NCBI GenBank assembly: GCA_017537965.1
Contig: JAFYJV010000030.1
Location: 33,575-97,574 of the forward strand
Origin: Bacteroidales bacterium
GTDB taxonomy: Bacteria; Bacteroidota; Bacteroidia; Bacteroidales; F082
DNA length: 64,000 nt
Direction of reading: 5' to 3'
Shown: positions 7,982 to 15,853 of the stretch, in pieces
Position numbering within the stretch: the first letter of the stretch is position 1
Layout: each line of letters begins with the position of its first letter
Program-made: the position numbers and the translations under genes
Notes under the pieces: generated by a model
Told to the model about the DNA's origin: nothing
What the model saw: only the letters and a program-made list of their open reading frames with translations
Database searches by the model: none

Positions 7982-9952
7982 TTACTCCACTACGATCTCA
8001 TAAACCCTTCCCTCAATATCTGTCCTATTGTAAGGGATCAGCCCCTGCTCCCAGACGATGGGCGGCCACCACTCGGAATAATGGTATTCTTGGGTGACGA
8101 CGCAACGCATCTGGTTGTTGGGGATGCTGGTAAACTGGTTGTCCATGTAACCCATCAGGCGCATGTGATCCGGGTCGGGGCCCAGTCTCCAGATGATCTC
8201 GGTGGGACGCCATTCAATCTCGTAGTAGTACCACGGCTCCTTGAAATCCTTGTTGCTCATCGGGGCGCGCTCTGTCAGGGCTTTGTAGAGCTTGTACCAG
8301 CGGAGGGTCTCGAACTTGTTGTTTTTGTCGTAAGGTATCGTGTCGATGCCCCAAGAGAAATACTTCGGCGAAGGCACGGCAAGGTCCCAGTTGGTGCAGC
8401 AGTACATCACATCGTCGTTCAAGGTCTCGTCCTCCACCACGCATACGGAATCGGCGCGCCGGCCATAATAGTCCTTTGGCCAAAAACGGGAAGCCTTCAC
8501 GATCTCGATGTCAATCTCAGAGTAATGGTAATCGGGATGACGCACGGGGTTTTCGCTGTCATCGTTCTTGTCAACATAGCCTCCTTCAGCCTCGTCGTGA
8601 CGGCGGTTGTTCCATGCGTGGTTATCGCTATAAATCAGCCAGAAAGCGTATGTCAAGCCGTTCCAGATGTTTTCGTCGTTGAGCATCACGGGGAACTTGA
8701 TCTTGCCAGTGAACTTGCCGTAGGTGAAGCCCACACGGGTGCGGATGCCGGTGGATTCCTTGTGAAGGTCGTTGAGGTCGTCGTTGCCCGGGTTGATCAA
8801 AGTGATGTAGCTCCCGTCGTCGGCCACACGTACGGTTTGGCAGGGGGTCTTGGAGACCACTGGGTAGTTCCAATTCAGTTGAGCAGAATCGTACTTTACT
8901 TTGTTGGCTTCGTATTCCGCCCGGGTATAAGGCTCCTCCCCCACCACGTCTTGGATGACAGGGATGTTGCGCAAGGTGTATTGTTGGCTTATCGAGCTGA
9001 AAAACTGTTCGAAGAGGGCGTGTTGGTACAAGGAGTCATTCGTGCCGCATTGGCAACTTGTGGTGTCAATAGAATATCCTTCGTTGTTGACAGTTGCTCC
9101 GTCGATGAACACCCCTTGGTTGGCGGTGATCACGGCACGTGTCTTCAATTGGCGCTTGCTCTTGACCACTTTGACATGCTTTGAAGGATGCGTCTCAAAC
9201 CAGCCAAAGGGGTTCACAAAGGCCCCGTTTTCGTCGGTGTTGCCGATATGTTGGATATAATCGGGGATCTCGTTCAAGCCCTCTTCGTCGCAAAGCACCA
9301 GCATGAAGCTGTATCTTCCCACGCGGGGATTGCGTTTCCAACGATGGTTGATGTCACCGTGGTTGCGATTTTCACTGATCACCCAAAGGGCATCGAGGTA
9401 AAGCTGTTGGTCAACAGTCACACCGTTGCGTTCGGCTTTCTCCACAATGCTGTTGTACCATTCAGGCACGTTATGGATGGCGTCAATGACCGACTGAACG
9501 TGTTGCGGATTGAAATTGTTTTCCGACAAGTCGGCGCCGTAGTATCTCTTTTCGTCACGAGGATTGCCCACTATGCGCAATTCATCCCTGACCACCCTTT
9601 TCTCGATAGGTTTGAAGCCGATGGCGACGTCTTCCCAGCTACCATAGAAATTCTCGCACGAGAGCGCACTTGTGTCGGGGAACTTATAGGAGTCGTTCTG
9701 ATAATAGATCTTGTAATACCAGCCTTTTTTCGGGGCAATAAAGCGAAATCCGAAGGCACCCGACTCGACCTGCTTTGCCGAAGGAAGATAGATGCCGTCG
9801 GTCACCGCGTTTTCAAGGTCCATGTCAAGGCACACGGTGCGCACACCCTTGAAGTTGGTCATGGGACGGAAATGGCAGTTCACGCGTTGGTGGATGAAGA
9901 AGGCTAGCACAAGGGCGAGCGGCAAGAGCAAGATAATTAAGCGTTTTTTCAT
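7982..9952 (-). CDS. GH16-like glycoside hydrolase with AlgJ-type helical module
   Basis: This 656-residue protein has a hydrophobic N-terminus (4-20) serving as signal or anchor. Residues 150-197 match the helical module at the C-termini of the neighbouring SGNH proteins. The C-terminal part (about 400-656) resembles GH16: E-I-D-I-E at 479-483 is the catalytic motif form, and YYYEIEWRPTEIIWRLGP at 576-592 resembles the strand that follows it in laminarinase-like enzymes. GH16 enzymes cut beta-glucans and related glycans. The start codon overlaps the stop of the CotH gene by four bases (ATGA), so the two are co-transcribed. The substrate is unknown, and the region between residues 200 and 400 is unassigned. 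Confidence 0.68.
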   Translation of the reverse strand: MKKRLIILLLPLALVLAFFIHQRVNCHFRPMTNFKGVRTVCLDMDLENAVTDGIYLPSAKQVESGAFGFRFIAPKKGWYYKIYYQNDSYKFPDTSALSCENFYGSWEDVAIGFKPIEKRVVRDELRIVGNPRDEKRYYGADLSENNFNPQHVQSVIDAIHNVPEWYNSIVEKAERNGVTVDQQLYLDALWVISENRNHGDINHRWKRNPRVGRYSFMLVLCDEEGLNEIPDYIQHIGNTDENGAFVNPFGWFETHPSKHVKVVKSKRQLKTRAVITANQGVFIDGATVNNEGYSIDTTSCQCGTNDSLYQHALFEQFFSSISQQYTLRNIPVIQDVVGEEPYTRAEYEANKVKYDSAQLNWNYPVVSKTPCQTVRVADDGSYITLINPGNDDLNDLHKESTGIRTRVGFTYGKFTGKIKFPVMLNDENIWNGLTYAFWLIYSDNHAWNNRRHDEAEGGYVDKNDDSENPVRHPDYHYSEIDIEIVKASRFWPKDYYGRRADSVCVVEDETLNDDVMYCCTNWDLAVPSPKYFSWGIDTIPYDKNNKFETLRWYKLYKALTERAPMSNKDFKEPWYYYEIEWRPTEIIWRLGPDPDHMRLMGYMDNQFTSIPNNQMRCVVTQEYHYSEWWPPIVWEQGLIPYNRTDIEGRVYEIVVE

Positions 9953-11772
9953 TGTTTCACGATTTTTACAGCCCGGCTGCCAACTTTAAGCAAATAAACA
10001 CCACTCGTCAGGTTGAGGCTAAGGGACAGTTCATTGGATCCTTTGGCAATCATGGCGGATTGTGAATAGACCTTGCGTCCCAACAAATCGTAGAGAACGA
10101 TCTGCTCACAGCAGTAGTTTTCAGCATCAATCAGCAGACGCAAGTCGCCTTGGGTGGGATTGGGGTAGCACAGAAACGAAACTGGACTATCCTCCAGCCC
10201 AACAATCTCTTCATAAAAGTTGTCCAGGCCATTCCGTATCCGTGTATTCAGATAGGCAAGAAAATTGTTGATTATGGTTAAATCTCTTTCCCATTGTTCC
10301 ACATCAGCGGGAAAACCGAACCGACTGCACTGATTGGGTATTTCGGGCTCGATAGTCTCCCGCAACATATTGAAATAGTAATGAGTGTTGGAGTACTGGA
10401 GCCCTTCCGACATCAATTCATAAAAACGAAAATAGAAACGCTCCATAAAACGAGGATTCCTGATCAGCTTTCTGAAAAACAAGGTCGATTCAGCATTTGC
10501 CCAACTGTGGACACCTATCGAATCTATGGCATTGTTAAAGGTTCCACAATCCCATGCAAAACAGGAGTCACCGTCATAGAAAATCCACCGCCATTTTCCA
10601 TCGCCCCGCTGCCAACAACGGATATTGTGTATCGGCCAGTCAAAATTGCAAGAATAAATCTCATAAATCCAATAGTCGATGAAATTATTCATGTCGATGC
10701 GCTCCTCCATTATCTCATAATCGGCTTCAGACGACATGTCTGCACTCTCGACCCACTGGCACAATTCCAACCAGTTTGTACTATCTCCATGATCCAATTT
10801 GTTCCAATCCTTGATGATATTGATTTCGTCAGTATCAAAACCATAATGGTCTTCTATATAATGCTCATCTGGAGTCTCCTCTATAGCATAGATCCCCCAA
10901 TACTCCCCGTTGAGATAAAGCACTGATAATCGAAAAGCCAATCCGTCAACATCAAGTCCTCTGACAACACTCTGACTAAGAACGTCTTGTATTCCCGTTG
11001 TATTCCCAACATTACAGCAAAAAGGCCTTATGACCAAATGTTTGAAACTATTGTTGGGGATTTCTTGAAAGAAAGCGTGATTGAAACGCTTTTTACCATA
11101 TTCTTCCCGTGCCAGGACTTTAAGATTCTTTTGCGGCAGCCTACGAGAAGCACCTCCATGGGTTCTCAGCCCAGCCCGCTGATTAATTCCCGTATTGTCG
11201 CTTTCATAAAACTCCACATTGCAACCTCTTTCCCATTCTCGACCTCTCTGATAATAATTACCGGAATTCACTGGATCCCACTGATGGATACCTGGCACAA
11301 AAATGCCTGTCTCAAAGTCAAACAAATCCAAAGAGTCGGCACATATCGAAACCACCGGCAGCCCATGCGTGTCGCAATCCAAGGCATGGATGAAGTAACT
11401 ATTGGTGGCCACTTCGCTGATACAGCTATCGTTCTCGTCGAATACCGCGGCGCGAATCACAATGCAATGCTGCACCGAGTCGGGAACATACACCAAGTCA
11501 CTAGGAGAGATCTGGATGGTGTAGATGTCGGAGGTGGAATAAAGGCTTTCGTCCAACAGCAGCGGCTCGGTGTAGCGCCGAGACTGTGCTGTTGGACGAT
11601 TGCCATTAGTGGTGAAACGGATATGGTGTTGCTGATAGAAAGGGAAGATCTCCAATATGGGGGATTCCTCATAAAAACCGCCCGGCACCGAGAAGCAAGC
11701 CTTCTCAGCTGGCTGACTTGTGCCGAAAAACGGCAGCATCAACAGGGACAATATCAGCAACCATCTTTTCAT
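9949..11772 (-). CDS. CotH kinase family protein with T9SS type A sorting domain
   Basis: This 607-residue protein has a signal peptide (1-19). Residues 50-75 resemble a chitobiase-like module (FTTNGNRPT). A CotH kinase-like domain spans about 140-470, with YWGIYAIEETPDEHYI at 291-306 and GKWRWIFYDGDS at 392-403. The last 75 residues form a T9SS sorting domain: YPNPTQGDL, then VLYDLLGRKVYS, then SGVYLLKV. CotH proteins are atypical kinases first known from Bacillus spore coats. Here the protein should be carried across the outer membrane and anchored or released. It is translationally coupled to the GH16-like gene, suggesting joint work on a surface glycan or matrix. Its kinase activity is not shown. 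Confidence 0.85.
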   Translation of the reverse strand: MKRWLLILSLLMLPFFGTSQPAEKACFSVPGGFYEESPILEIFPFYQQHHIRFTTNGNRPTAQSRRYTEPLLLDESLYSTSDIYTIQISPSDLVYVPDSVQHCIVIRAAVFDENDSCISEVATNSYFIHALDCDTHGLPVVSICADSLDLFDFETGIFVPGIHQWDPVNSGNYYQRGREWERGCNVEFYESDNTGINQRAGLRTHGGASRRLPQKNLKVLAREEYGKKRFNHAFFQEIPNNSFKHLVIRPFCCNVGNTTGIQDVLSQSVVRGLDVDGLAFRLSVLYLNGEYWGIYAIEETPDEHYIEDHYGFDTDEINIIKDWNKLDHGDSTNWLELCQWVESADMSSEADYEIMEERIDMNNFIDYWIYEIYSCNFDWPIHNIRCWQRGDGKWRWIFYDGDSCFAWDCGTFNNAIDSIGVHSWANAESTLFFRKLIRNPRFMERFYFRFYELMSEGLQYSNTHYYFNMLRETIEPEIPNQCSRFGFPADVEQWERDLTIINNFLAYLNTRIRNGLDNFYEEIVGLEDSPVSFLCYPNPTQGDLRLLIDAENYCCEQIVLYDLLGRKVYSQSAMIAKGSNELSLSLNLTSGVYLLKVGSRAVKIVKQ

Positions 11773-11782
11773 TCCGTTTTCC

Positions 11783-11807
11783 CAGGAGTGTCGATAAAAA
11801 ACTCCTG
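11783..11807 (-). terminator. Hairpin between S46 peptidase and CotH genes
   Basis: A perfect 7-base stem (CAGGAGT and ACTCCTG) surrounds an 11-base loop in the 57-base spacer. There is no T-run after it on the minus strand, so it may be an mRNA stability element or weak attenuator rather than a true terminator. Confidence 0.3.
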
Positions 11808-11829
11808 CGAGGTTCGGTTTTCAACTAAA

Positions 11830-14097
11830 TTACTTTCCCCTTTTAGCCTTGATGACTTTTTTGGGGGCCGGTTCTTCAACCACCTCTTCAACCTCTTCTT
11901 CCTCACGGATGGGCTGAGGCTCGCTCTTGCGGATATCGAGCTCGTTGATGATGTTGGTGGCGCCAGCATACTTGTCGATGACGAAGAGCACATAACGGGC
12001 ATCCACGTTGATGGTACGCTGGAGCTTGGGCTCGAAGTTGACGTCACCGCTCATGGCTTCCCAGTTGCCGTCGAAGGCCAAGCCGATGAGCTCGCCCTTG
12101 CCGTTCATGATGGGGCTGCCGGAGTTGCCGCCAGTGATGTCGTTGGTGGAGAGGAAGCAAACCACAAGCTCACCGTTCTCGTCGGCATACGGACCGAAAT
12201 CCTTCTTCTCGATAAGGTCGATCAAACGCTTGGGAGCATCGAACTCATAGTCGCCGGGGACATACTTCTCAAGGATGCCGTTGGCGGTGCAGATGTAGTC
12301 GTAATGGACAGCGTCGGCGGGCATGTAGTCCTGCACGGAGCCATAGCTCATACGCATGGTGGAGTTGGCGTCGGGATAGAGGCATTTGTCGGGATACATC
12401 TCGGCATAGTACTCACGCAGACCCTTCACGAAGACATGGTCGTTTTCGGCAGTGGCGGTCATGGCACTACGATAGGCCGGGACGGCATTCATGATGACGT
12501 CGGTCAGTTGCTGGCTGATCTGGAAGGCATAGTCTTTCTTCATCTTCTTGACGTTGGGCTTGGCGATGAAGGCCTTGATGCTTTCCGGGGTGGCGAAGAG
12601 GGAGTTCTCATAGACGTAGTCGGCGAAAGCGTCGATGTCGCCCTTGAACTTCTTGTCGATGACCTTGCTGTAGAACTCGGGAAGCTCAGCCTCGTCGAAG
12701 GCGTTGCGATAGAGTTTCAGCATCTCGGCAAACATCTTGTGTTCCACCTTGGGATCGGTCTCGGCAAACATGGCATCCACATCCATTTCCTGAAGCTCCA
12801 TGGCGGCGGCTTCCATCATCTCTTTGTCTTTACTGTCAGCAGCCATATAATAACCCATGAAAGCGGAGGCGTTACCCACAGGACCAGCCTGGGAGACGAA
12901 GTTCGGATAATAGACGTATTTGGCAACCTCGCCAAGCTTTCCGTATGCATCCTGCAGATTCGAGAGGGCTTGCTTGTATTCTTCCTTGTTGTTGCGGTTC
13001 ACCCACAGCATGAAGTTGCTCTCGAGTTTCACCTTGGCCTCGCTGACCTTGTTCTTGCGGAGCATGGTGCATTGTCCGATGAAGTTCTTCCAGGTGTTGG
13101 CCAGACCGGCGTGGTTGTCGGCATACATCAGGTTGATGGCGTCGTCTTTCTGCATGAACTCATCCATCACTTCAAGCTCTTTGCCGAAGATGTCGATGAT
13201 GATGGGATAGAACGTATCCACGTTGTAGTCGATGCCATAGCTCGACATGTAGCGTTCGGTGCTGCCCGGGAAGCCCCAGATCATGGTGAAGTCGTCTTGC
13301 TTCACGCCGTCGAGGCTGATGGGGAGATGCCATTTCGGCACCAGCGGCACGTTGTCTTTTGAGTATTCTGCCGGGTTGCCGTCCTTGTCGGCATACACGC
13401 GGAAGATGCTGAAGTCGCCGGTGTGACGGGGCCACATCCAGTTGTCGGTGTCGCCGCCGAACTTGCCGATGGATGAGTTGGCCACACCCACCAGACGCAC
13501 GTCGGTATAGACTTGATACACAAACATATAATACTCGTTGCCTTCAAAGAAACCTTTGATGACGGGGTTGTATTTGCCATTTTCGGAGGCAGCTTCCTGC
13601 AGCTCTTTGATCTTGGCGGAGATGGCTTTGCCACGGGCTTGCCAATCCATGTCGTCGGTGACCACGCCGAGGACGTCGTTGGTGACGTCTTCCATGCGGA
13701 TGAGGAACGAGGCGGTCATCTCGGGAGCGGGCAGTTCTTCGCCGTAGTTCTTGGCCCAGAAGCCGTCTTTCAGATAGTCATGTTCCACGGAGCTGAGCTT
13801 TTGGATGGCGCTGTAACCGCAGTGGTGGTTGGTGAAGAGCAGTCCTTTTTCGGAGACGATCTCACCTGTGCAGAAGAAGCCTGTGGGTTTCGGAGTGCTT
13901 CCCAGGCCCACGATGGCGTCTTTCAAGCTGTTGTGGTTGATACTGTAGATCTCTTCAGGTGTCAACTGCAGACCCATTTTCTGCATATCGACATAGTTCA
14001 GGCGCTCCACGAACATCGGGAGCCACATGCCTTCGTCGGCATACACTCTGCCCATCATAGCCATGATGGCGAGAGCAAATACGAATAGTCTTTTCAT
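11830..14097 (-). CDS. S46 family dipeptidyl peptidase, DPP7 type
   Basis: This 755-residue serine peptidase has a signal peptide (1-20). The trypsin-like triad is visible as TNHHCG (His92), HTGDF (Asp228) and GGNSGSP (Ser659), with spacing close to the characterised Porphyromonas enzymes. Eighteen residues after the Ser lies Gly677 (LAFDGNWE). That position is Gly in DPP7, which cuts after hydrophobic residues, and Arg in DPP11, which is Asp/Glu-specific, so DPP7-type specificity is inferred. The enzyme should release dipeptides from peptides in the periplasm. A tail of about 30 residues, acidic then Lys-rich, extends past the usual end. It lies 39 bases downstream of the M49-like gene on the same strand. 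Confidence 0.92.
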   Translation of the reverse strand: MKRLFVFALAIMAMMGRVYADEGMWLPMFVERLNYVDMQKMGLQLTPEEIYSINHNSLKDAIVGLGSTPKPTGFFCTGEIVSEKGLLFTNHHCGYSAIQKLSSVEHDYLKDGFWAKNYGEELPAPEMTASFLIRMEDVTNDVLGVVTDDMDWQARGKAISAKIKELQEAASENGKYNPVIKGFFEGNEYYMFVYQVYTDVRLVGVANSSIGKFGGDTDNWMWPRHTGDFSIFRVYADKDGNPAEYSKDNVPLVPKWHLPISLDGVKQDDFTMIWGFPGSTERYMSSYGIDYNVDTFYPIIIDIFGKELEVMDEFMQKDDAINLMYADNHAGLANTWKNFIGQCTMLRKNKVSEAKVKLESNFMLWVNRNNKEEYKQALSNLQDAYGKLGEVAKYVYYPNFVSQAGPVGNASAFMGYYMAADSKDKEMMEAAAMELQEMDVDAMFAETDPKVEHKMFAEMLKLYRNAFDEAELPEFYSKVIDKKFKGDIDAFADYVYENSLFATPESIKAFIAKPNVKKMKKDYAFQISQQLTDVIMNAVPAYRSAMTATAENDHVFVKGLREYYAEMYPDKCLYPDANSTMRMSYGSVQDYMPADAVHYDYICTANGILEKYVPGDYEFDAPKRLIDLIEKKDFGPYADENGELVVCFLSTNDITGGNSGSPIMNGKGELIGLAFDGNWEAMSGDVNFEPKLQRTINVDARYVLFVIDKYAGATNIINELDIRKSEPQPIREEEEVEEVVEEPAPKKVIKAKRGK

Positions 14098-14110
14098 TTT
14101 ATTTAAGTTA

Positions 14111-14146
14111 AATTCTGTCTTCTTACTTCTGACTTCTTACTTCTTC
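14111..14146. repeat. Short tandem CTTCTTA/CTTCTGA-like repeat at a gene boundary
   Basis: Near-repeats of ACTTCTTACTTCTGACTTC fill the spacer and run into the 3' end of the M49-like gene, encoding its last residues (LLKK). Similar tracts occur at 16613, 17648, 21530, 53319 and 60124. Confidence 0.55.
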
Positions 14147-15768
14147 AACAAAACTTCCGGTCCCATCTTGAAATAAATGTCCGTGGGCACACCTGCCTCG
14201 TTGACGCGGTTGAGGTCGGCCTGCAGCTCGGGACGGATGACGCTCATGCCTTCGAGCCATTCTTTCACCTGGTTATAGTCGCCATTGCCTTGGCTGATGA
14301 GGATTTCGCTTGACAGACGTTCCACAGCGGCTTTCATCGCCTCGAAGTCGATGGCATAGAGGCCGTCTTCGGTACGCGTGAAAGCGCCGAAATCCTGGAA
14401 GAAGTTAAACTCCAACATATTGGCTTTGCCATGGGCGCTGGCGGCACCGAAACGCACGGAGCGGAAGATGCCCGCCATGAAGGTGGTGTAGTTGTCGATC
14501 ATCTCGGTGGTGGTGTATTCGCCCATCTCGGAGAGTTTGGTCACGAGGTAGAGTCCCAAGATATCGGCCTTGGCCTCTTCAAGGGCGCTGTATTGGTTGC
14601 CCAGGGCTTCGCGGACGGTGCCGTTGCCGGTGATGGTGTTCTTGATGCCCATGCCATGGGCGGTCTCATGGAACATCACATTGGCAAAGAAGGCATCGAA
14701 CTTGATGTGCTCCATCGATTCGGGGGTCATCAGCACGCTGGCGATCGGGACGAGGATCTTGTCGAACTTGGCCTGCATGGAGTTCTTCAGCTGAAGCTTG
14801 CGGGTGCCGCGTTGCAACTGTACGCGCTCGTCGTTGGGCAGGTTGATGGCGATGGTCTTGCTGTTGGCGTTGCAGTCGCCGGCATAATACACGGCATCGT
14901 ATGCGGCCAAGTCGGTATCGGCACCGGGGACTTCCTTCTTGTACTCCTCGGGCACGGGGAGCTGTTTCTGGAGCTCCGGCACAAACTGGGCGTAACGGGC
15001 CAGCTGCTTGGTCCATTCCTGATCCTTGATGAGGATGAAAGCCTCGTGGGAGGCCTTGATGCCATAACGGGCGTCGGTGTAGTTCTCGATGGGTCCGATC
15101 ACCATGTCGATGTTGTTGTTGCGGACATCCATCCACTGCATGTCGCTCTCGAAGTAGTCGTCGGTACGCAGGGCCTTGGCGCGAAGGGCCAGATAGGTGG
15201 CAAACTCCTCGTCACCAGCCAGCTCGGAAGCGTCGTCAAGCAACGAAGCGGCCTTCTTGATCTGCTGTTCGAAATAGTCGTGATACCACACGCATTTCAA
15301 GGCACCGTTCTCATCGCGGACGATCATGGTGTATTGGCTGTTCTTGTCGGGATCGTCGAAGGCGTTCCATTCCTCCTCGGTCATGTCCTGGGGATAGAAC
15401 TGTGCGCCGGCAGGCTTCTCGCCAATGCCTTCCACAAACGACTTGTTGTCGTTGAGGCCGTCCCAGGGACCGTAGGTGATGCAGGCGAACTTCTGGAGGT
15501 CGGGATCGCTGATCTTGGCCATCAGCTCTTGTTTGTCGCCATAGTTCTCTTTCCAGAAGAGGTCTTCCATGATGTCGGCTGCCTCAAACAGCAGAGGAAG
15601 CATCTCTTTCTCGTTCTCGCTCAGATGGCTGATGTCGGAGGTCAGCGTGTATTCTGCATACTTGTCGATCAGCTTGGCTTGGGGTTTCACTTCGGTTTTG
15701 GGTTTGTCTGCGCAGGAAGAAGCCATGATGGCCACTGCTGCAATAATAGTTAAATGTTTGATTTTCAT
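14137..15768 (-). CDS. M49-like (dipeptidyl peptidase III family) metallopeptidase lipoprotein
   Basis: This 543-residue protein begins with a lipoprotein signal (ASSCAD, lipidated Cys at about 19). The zinc site is visible as HETAH at 367-371 and EEAKAD at 397-402, the order seen in the M49 family. Classical DPP III has an HEXXGH insertion variant; this protein has the plain HEXXH spacing found in M49-related bacterial and plant proteins. M49 enzymes cut dipeptides from peptide N-termini. Placement with the DPP7-type peptidase suggests a shared role in peptide breakdown at the envelope. A good promoter precedes it. Exact activity is not predictable because of the variant motif. Confidence 0.78.
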   Translation of the reverse strand: MKIKHLTIIAAVAIMASSCADKPKTEVKPQAKLIDKYAEYTLTSDISHLSENEKEMLPLLFEAADIMEDLFWKENYGDKQELMAKISDPDLQKFACITYGPWDGLNDNKSFVEGIGEKPAGAQFYPQDMTEEEWNAFDDPDKNSQYTMIVRDENGALKCVWYHDYFEQQIKKAASLLDDASELAGDEEFATYLALRAKALRTDDYFESDMQWMDVRNNNIDMVIGPIENYTDARYGIKASHEAFILIKDQEWTKQLARYAQFVPELQKQLPVPEEYKKEVPGADTDLAAYDAVYYAGDCNANSKTIAINLPNDERVQLQRGTRKLQLKNSMQAKFDKILVPIASVLMTPESMEHIKFDAFFANVMFHETAHGMGIKNTITGNGTVREALGNQYSALEEAKADILGLYLVTKLSEMGEYTTTEMIDNYTTFMAGIFRSVRFGAASAHGKANMLEFNFFQDFGAFTRTEDGLYAIDFEAMKAAVERLSSEILISQGNGDYNQVKEWLEGMSVIRPELQADLNRVNEAGVPTDIYFKMGPEVLLKK

Positions 15769-15808
15769 AATATTGCTTTGAATTATCCGAATTCGTTATT
15801 TAGCCGTG

Positions 15809-15840
15809 CAAAGTTACTTCATTTTTTGTATTATTGCAAA
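15809..15840 (-). promoter_or_regulatory. Promoter for the M49-like/S46 peptidase genes
   Basis: On the minus strand TTTG (15840-15837), 20 bases, then TAACTTTG (15816-15809) matches the Bacteroidota sigma-ABfr consensus. It lies about 40 bases before the start at 15768 in the divergent spacer shared with the YfcC gene. A poorer TATTATTG at 15829-15836 faces the other way. Confidence 0.7.
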
Positions 15841-15853
15841 TCATTTTATCACC

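Noticed and set aside
10987-13362. Long open frame of 791 codons on the plus strand, opposite the S46 peptidase and CotH genes
   Set aside because: It is the mirror of well-recognised coding regions. Avoidance of TTA, CTA and TCA codons in these genes leaves the opposite strand open. The protein is Val/His/Asp-rich without any known motif.
14431-15753. Open frame of 440 codons on the plus strand opposite the M49-like gene
   Set aside because: It is a Gly/Val/His-rich mirror frame without a start signal or motif, under a well-supported metallopeptidase.
15806-15853. Upstream start for the YfcC gene at 15806
   Set aside because: It would add 16 residues before the family-typical KKRKVPHTF start and overlaps the divergent promoter.
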